Positions 15,727 to 16,957 of a stretch of DNA of 16,957 bases are shown here, piece after piece. This DNA comes from an uncultured Chloroflexota bacterium (GTDB taxonomy: Bacteria; Chloroflexota; Limnocylindria; Limnocylindrales; CSP1-4): the NCBI GenBank assembly GCA_903930745.1, contig CAIYZX010000031.1, positions 1-16,957 of the forward strand, read 5' to 3'. The position numbers and the translations under genes are program-made. The notes beneath the pieces are model-generated. The model saw nothing but the letters and a program-made list of their open reading frames with translations. It searched no databases and was not told the origin of the DNA. The first letter of the stretch is position 1. The number at the start of each line of letters is the position of its first letter.

Positions 15727-15738
15727 AGCACCACGAGC

Positions 15739-16479
15739 ATGACGAACGTTGACGCCGTCCACGACGGCGAGGTGGTCGCGCCCGTCTCCGGGGAAATGTC
15801 CCTCGTGGGCCATCTCACCGAGCTCCGGGACCGCATCGTCCGCTCAATCCTCGCGGTCGCGCTGGGCACGGGCATCGGTTTCTTCTTCTGGAAGGACATC
15901 CGGAACGTCCTGATCGCCCCGCTGCCCACGGGCACGGTGCAGGTCCTCGGGCCCGGCGACGCCTTCGCGATCGCGCTGCGCATCTCGCTCATCACGGGCG
16001 TGATCGTCGCCATGCCGGTGATCCTGTTCCAACTCTGGCGCTTCATCGCCCCGGGCCTCACCGAGCAGGAGCGCAAGGTGGTCCGACCATGGATCCCGCT
16101 GGGGCTCACGTTCTTCGTGATGGGCGTGGGCCTTGCGTACTTCATCCTGCCGTTCGCCGTGGGCTTCCTGCTCACCTTCTCCGACAACATCCTCGTGGCC
16201 AACCTGGCCGCAGGCCCGTACTTCGACTTCGTGACCACCATGTTCCTGGCCTTCGGCCTGATCATGGAGTTCCCGATCGTCCTGTTCGGCCTGTCGCGCG
16301 TTGGCATCGTCTCATCGGCTCTGCTGGTGCGCTCGCGCCGCGTGATCATCCTTGGCCTCGCCGTCTTTGCGGCGGCCGTCACGCCCGGCGGCGACATCAT
16401 CAGCCCGGCCGCGCTCTTCCTCACGATGTACGGGCTCTTCGAGGGCACGATCGTCTTCATCCGGCGCAGCGGCAAGTGA
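15739..16479 (+). CDS. tatC: Sec-independent protein translocase subunit TatC
   Basis: TatC is the six-helix receptor that binds twin-arginine signal peptides and recruits TatA. The 246-residue product contains SLVGHLTELRDRI, the conserved cytoplasmic N-terminal motif, then FQLWRFIAPGLTEQER in the first cytoplasmic loop. The helix-4 region MFLAFGLIMEFPIVL has a conserved membrane Glu at E177, equivalent to E170 in E. coli. AVTPGGDIISPAALFLTMYGLFEG is the usual C-terminal pair of helices. ATG 15739 is used, but ATG 15796 (giving MSLVGHLTELR) is a plausible shorter start since many TatCs begin there. Neither has a strong Shine-Dalgarno at ideal spacing. The stop overlaps an in-frame GTG of rapZ. 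Confidence 0.96.
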   Translation: MTNVDAVHDGEVVAPVSGEMSLVGHLTELRDRIVRSILAVALGTGIGFFFWKDIRNVLIAPLPTGTVQVLGPGDAFAIALRISLITGVIVAMPVILFQLWRFIAPGLTEQERKVVRPWIPLGLTFFVMGVGLAYFILPFAVGFLLTFSDNILVANLAAGPYFDFVTTMFLAFGLIMEFPIVLFGLSRVGIVSSALLVRSRRVIILGLAVFAAAVTPGGDIISPAALFLTMYGLFEGTIVFIRRSGK

Positions 16480-16499
16480 CCGCCGGGGACGGACGCGAC

Positions 16500-16957
16500 G
16501 TGACGGACGGCCCGGCAGCAGACACGCCTCCCGCGCTGGACCAGCAGCAGGTCGTCGTCCTCACCGGCCTCTCCGGTGGCGGCAAGACCGCCGCGGCGAA
16601 GCTCTTCGAGGATCTCGGCTACCGGGTGGTGGACAACCTGCCCGGCGAGCTCCTCCGGGACCTCGCGGACCTGGTCGCCTCGGAGCCGGACCGGTACGCC
16701 CGCACGGCAATCGTCCTGGACGTCCGCTCGGGTGACGTGCCGCTGGCGTTCGGCGCGATGCGCGGCGCGCTCGAGGGGCGCGGTATCCGCCCGGTCATCA
16801 TCTTCCTCGAGGCGCGGGACGAGGTCCTGATCCGCCGCTTCTCCGAGACCCGCCACCGCCATCCTCTCGCGGACGACCGTGGCATCGCCACGAGCATCGC
16901 GCTGGAGCGGGCACTCGTCGAGTCCGTCCGGGCGCAGGCGGACGTGATCCTCGACAC
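16500..16957 (+). CDS. rapZ: RNase adapter protein RapZ / YvcJ family, N-terminal part (runs off window)
   Basis: This is a P-loop nucleotide-binding protein. In E. coli, RapZ guides RNase E to the GlmZ sRNA and so tunes glucosamine-6-phosphate synthase. In Gram-positives, YvcJ hydrolyses nucleotides and its target is less clear. The visible 152 codons show VVVLTGLSGGGKT (Walker A) about 20 residues from the start, then FEDLGYRVVDNLP, AIVLDVRSGD, FLEARDEVLIRRFSETRHRHPL and the start of the next conserved block. GTG 16500 is chosen for a normal-length N-terminus, with GGGGA at 16485-16489 upstream. GTG 16476, forming a 4-nt GTGA overlap with tatC, is in frame and also possible. In many bacteria rapZ is followed by yvcK and whiA, which could lie just beyond the window. 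Confidence 0.93.
   Translation, partial: MTDGPAADTPPALDQQQVVVLTGLSGGGKTAAAKLFEDLGYRVVDNLPGELLRDLADLVASEPDRYARTAIVLDVRSGDVPLAFGAMRGALEGRGIRPVIIFLEARDEVLIRRFSETRHRHPLADDRGIATSIALERALVESVRAQADVILD

Noticed and set aside
14474..15735. Shared 12-mer GCGAGCACCACG just before the pyrF and tatC starts (14474-14485 and 15724-15735)
   Set aside because: Several chance 12-mer matches are expected in 17 kb of GC-biased sequence, and the copies lie in different contexts (coding versus intergenic).
1..16957. tRNA, rRNA, CRISPR, insertion sequence, prophage or defence genes
   Set aside because: None could be seen: gaps between genes are short, no spaced direct repeats or terminal inverted repeats were noticed, and all long frames with domain content are housekeeping, signalling or export genes.

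Overview
This is a high-GC (roughly 70 % by eye), densely packed, all-forward-strand stretch of bacterial housekeeping DNA. The gene mix suggests a member of the Chloroflexota or a related high-GC lineage: a DUF2339 polytopic protein, separate secD and secF, type-2 pyrF, a minimal tatA/tatC pair, rapZ, Ala/Pro/Ser-rich linkers, GTG/TTG starts and several starts without a Shine-Dalgarno sequence. This placement is inference. No 16S rRNA or other decisive marker is present.

Layout: (1) 1-426, the C-terminal end of an exported, membrane-anchored protein. (2) 654-3755, an orphan hybrid histidine kinase (GAF-PAS-GAF-HisKA-HATPase-receiver) ending in an HPt-like domain whose phospho-accepting His is replaced by Arg. 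(3) 3805-5661, the excinuclease subunit UvrC. (4) 5740-8775, a very hydrophobic DUF2339 protein of about 1,000 residues. (5) 8845-11293, secD and secF overlapping by 8 nt. (6) 11364-15366, a tightly coupled trio: recJ, a membrane-anchored TolB/PD40 beta-propeller protein, and pyrF, each overlapping the next by 4 nt. (7) 15421-16479, tatA and tatC. (8) From 16500 to the window edge, the N-terminal half of rapZ.

The genes fall into three themes. Protein export dominates: SecDF drives the late steps of Sec translocation, TatAC exports folded proteins, and two or three other genes encode exported or membrane proteins. DNA repair is represented by uvrC and recJ. Signalling and metabolism are represented by the kinase, pyrF and rapZ. 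The gaps between transcription units are short (about 30-80 nt). Several carry GC-rich hairpins without T-tracts: after uvrC, before secD, after secF, before tatA and between tatA and tatC. These could be terminators, attenuators or operators. Three genes (uvrC, secD, recJ) lack a Shine-Dalgarno sequence but have a hexamer of form NANNNT 6-9 nt before the start, which suggests leaderless transcripts.

I see no tRNA, rRNA, CRISPR array, insertion sequence, prophage or defence system. No clear new multi-gene system is visible. The best leads are the degenerate HPt of the kinase, the 40-residue low-complexity insert in the SecF periplasmic domain, the overlapping recJ-propeller-pyrF trio, and the candidate regulatory structures around secD and tatA.
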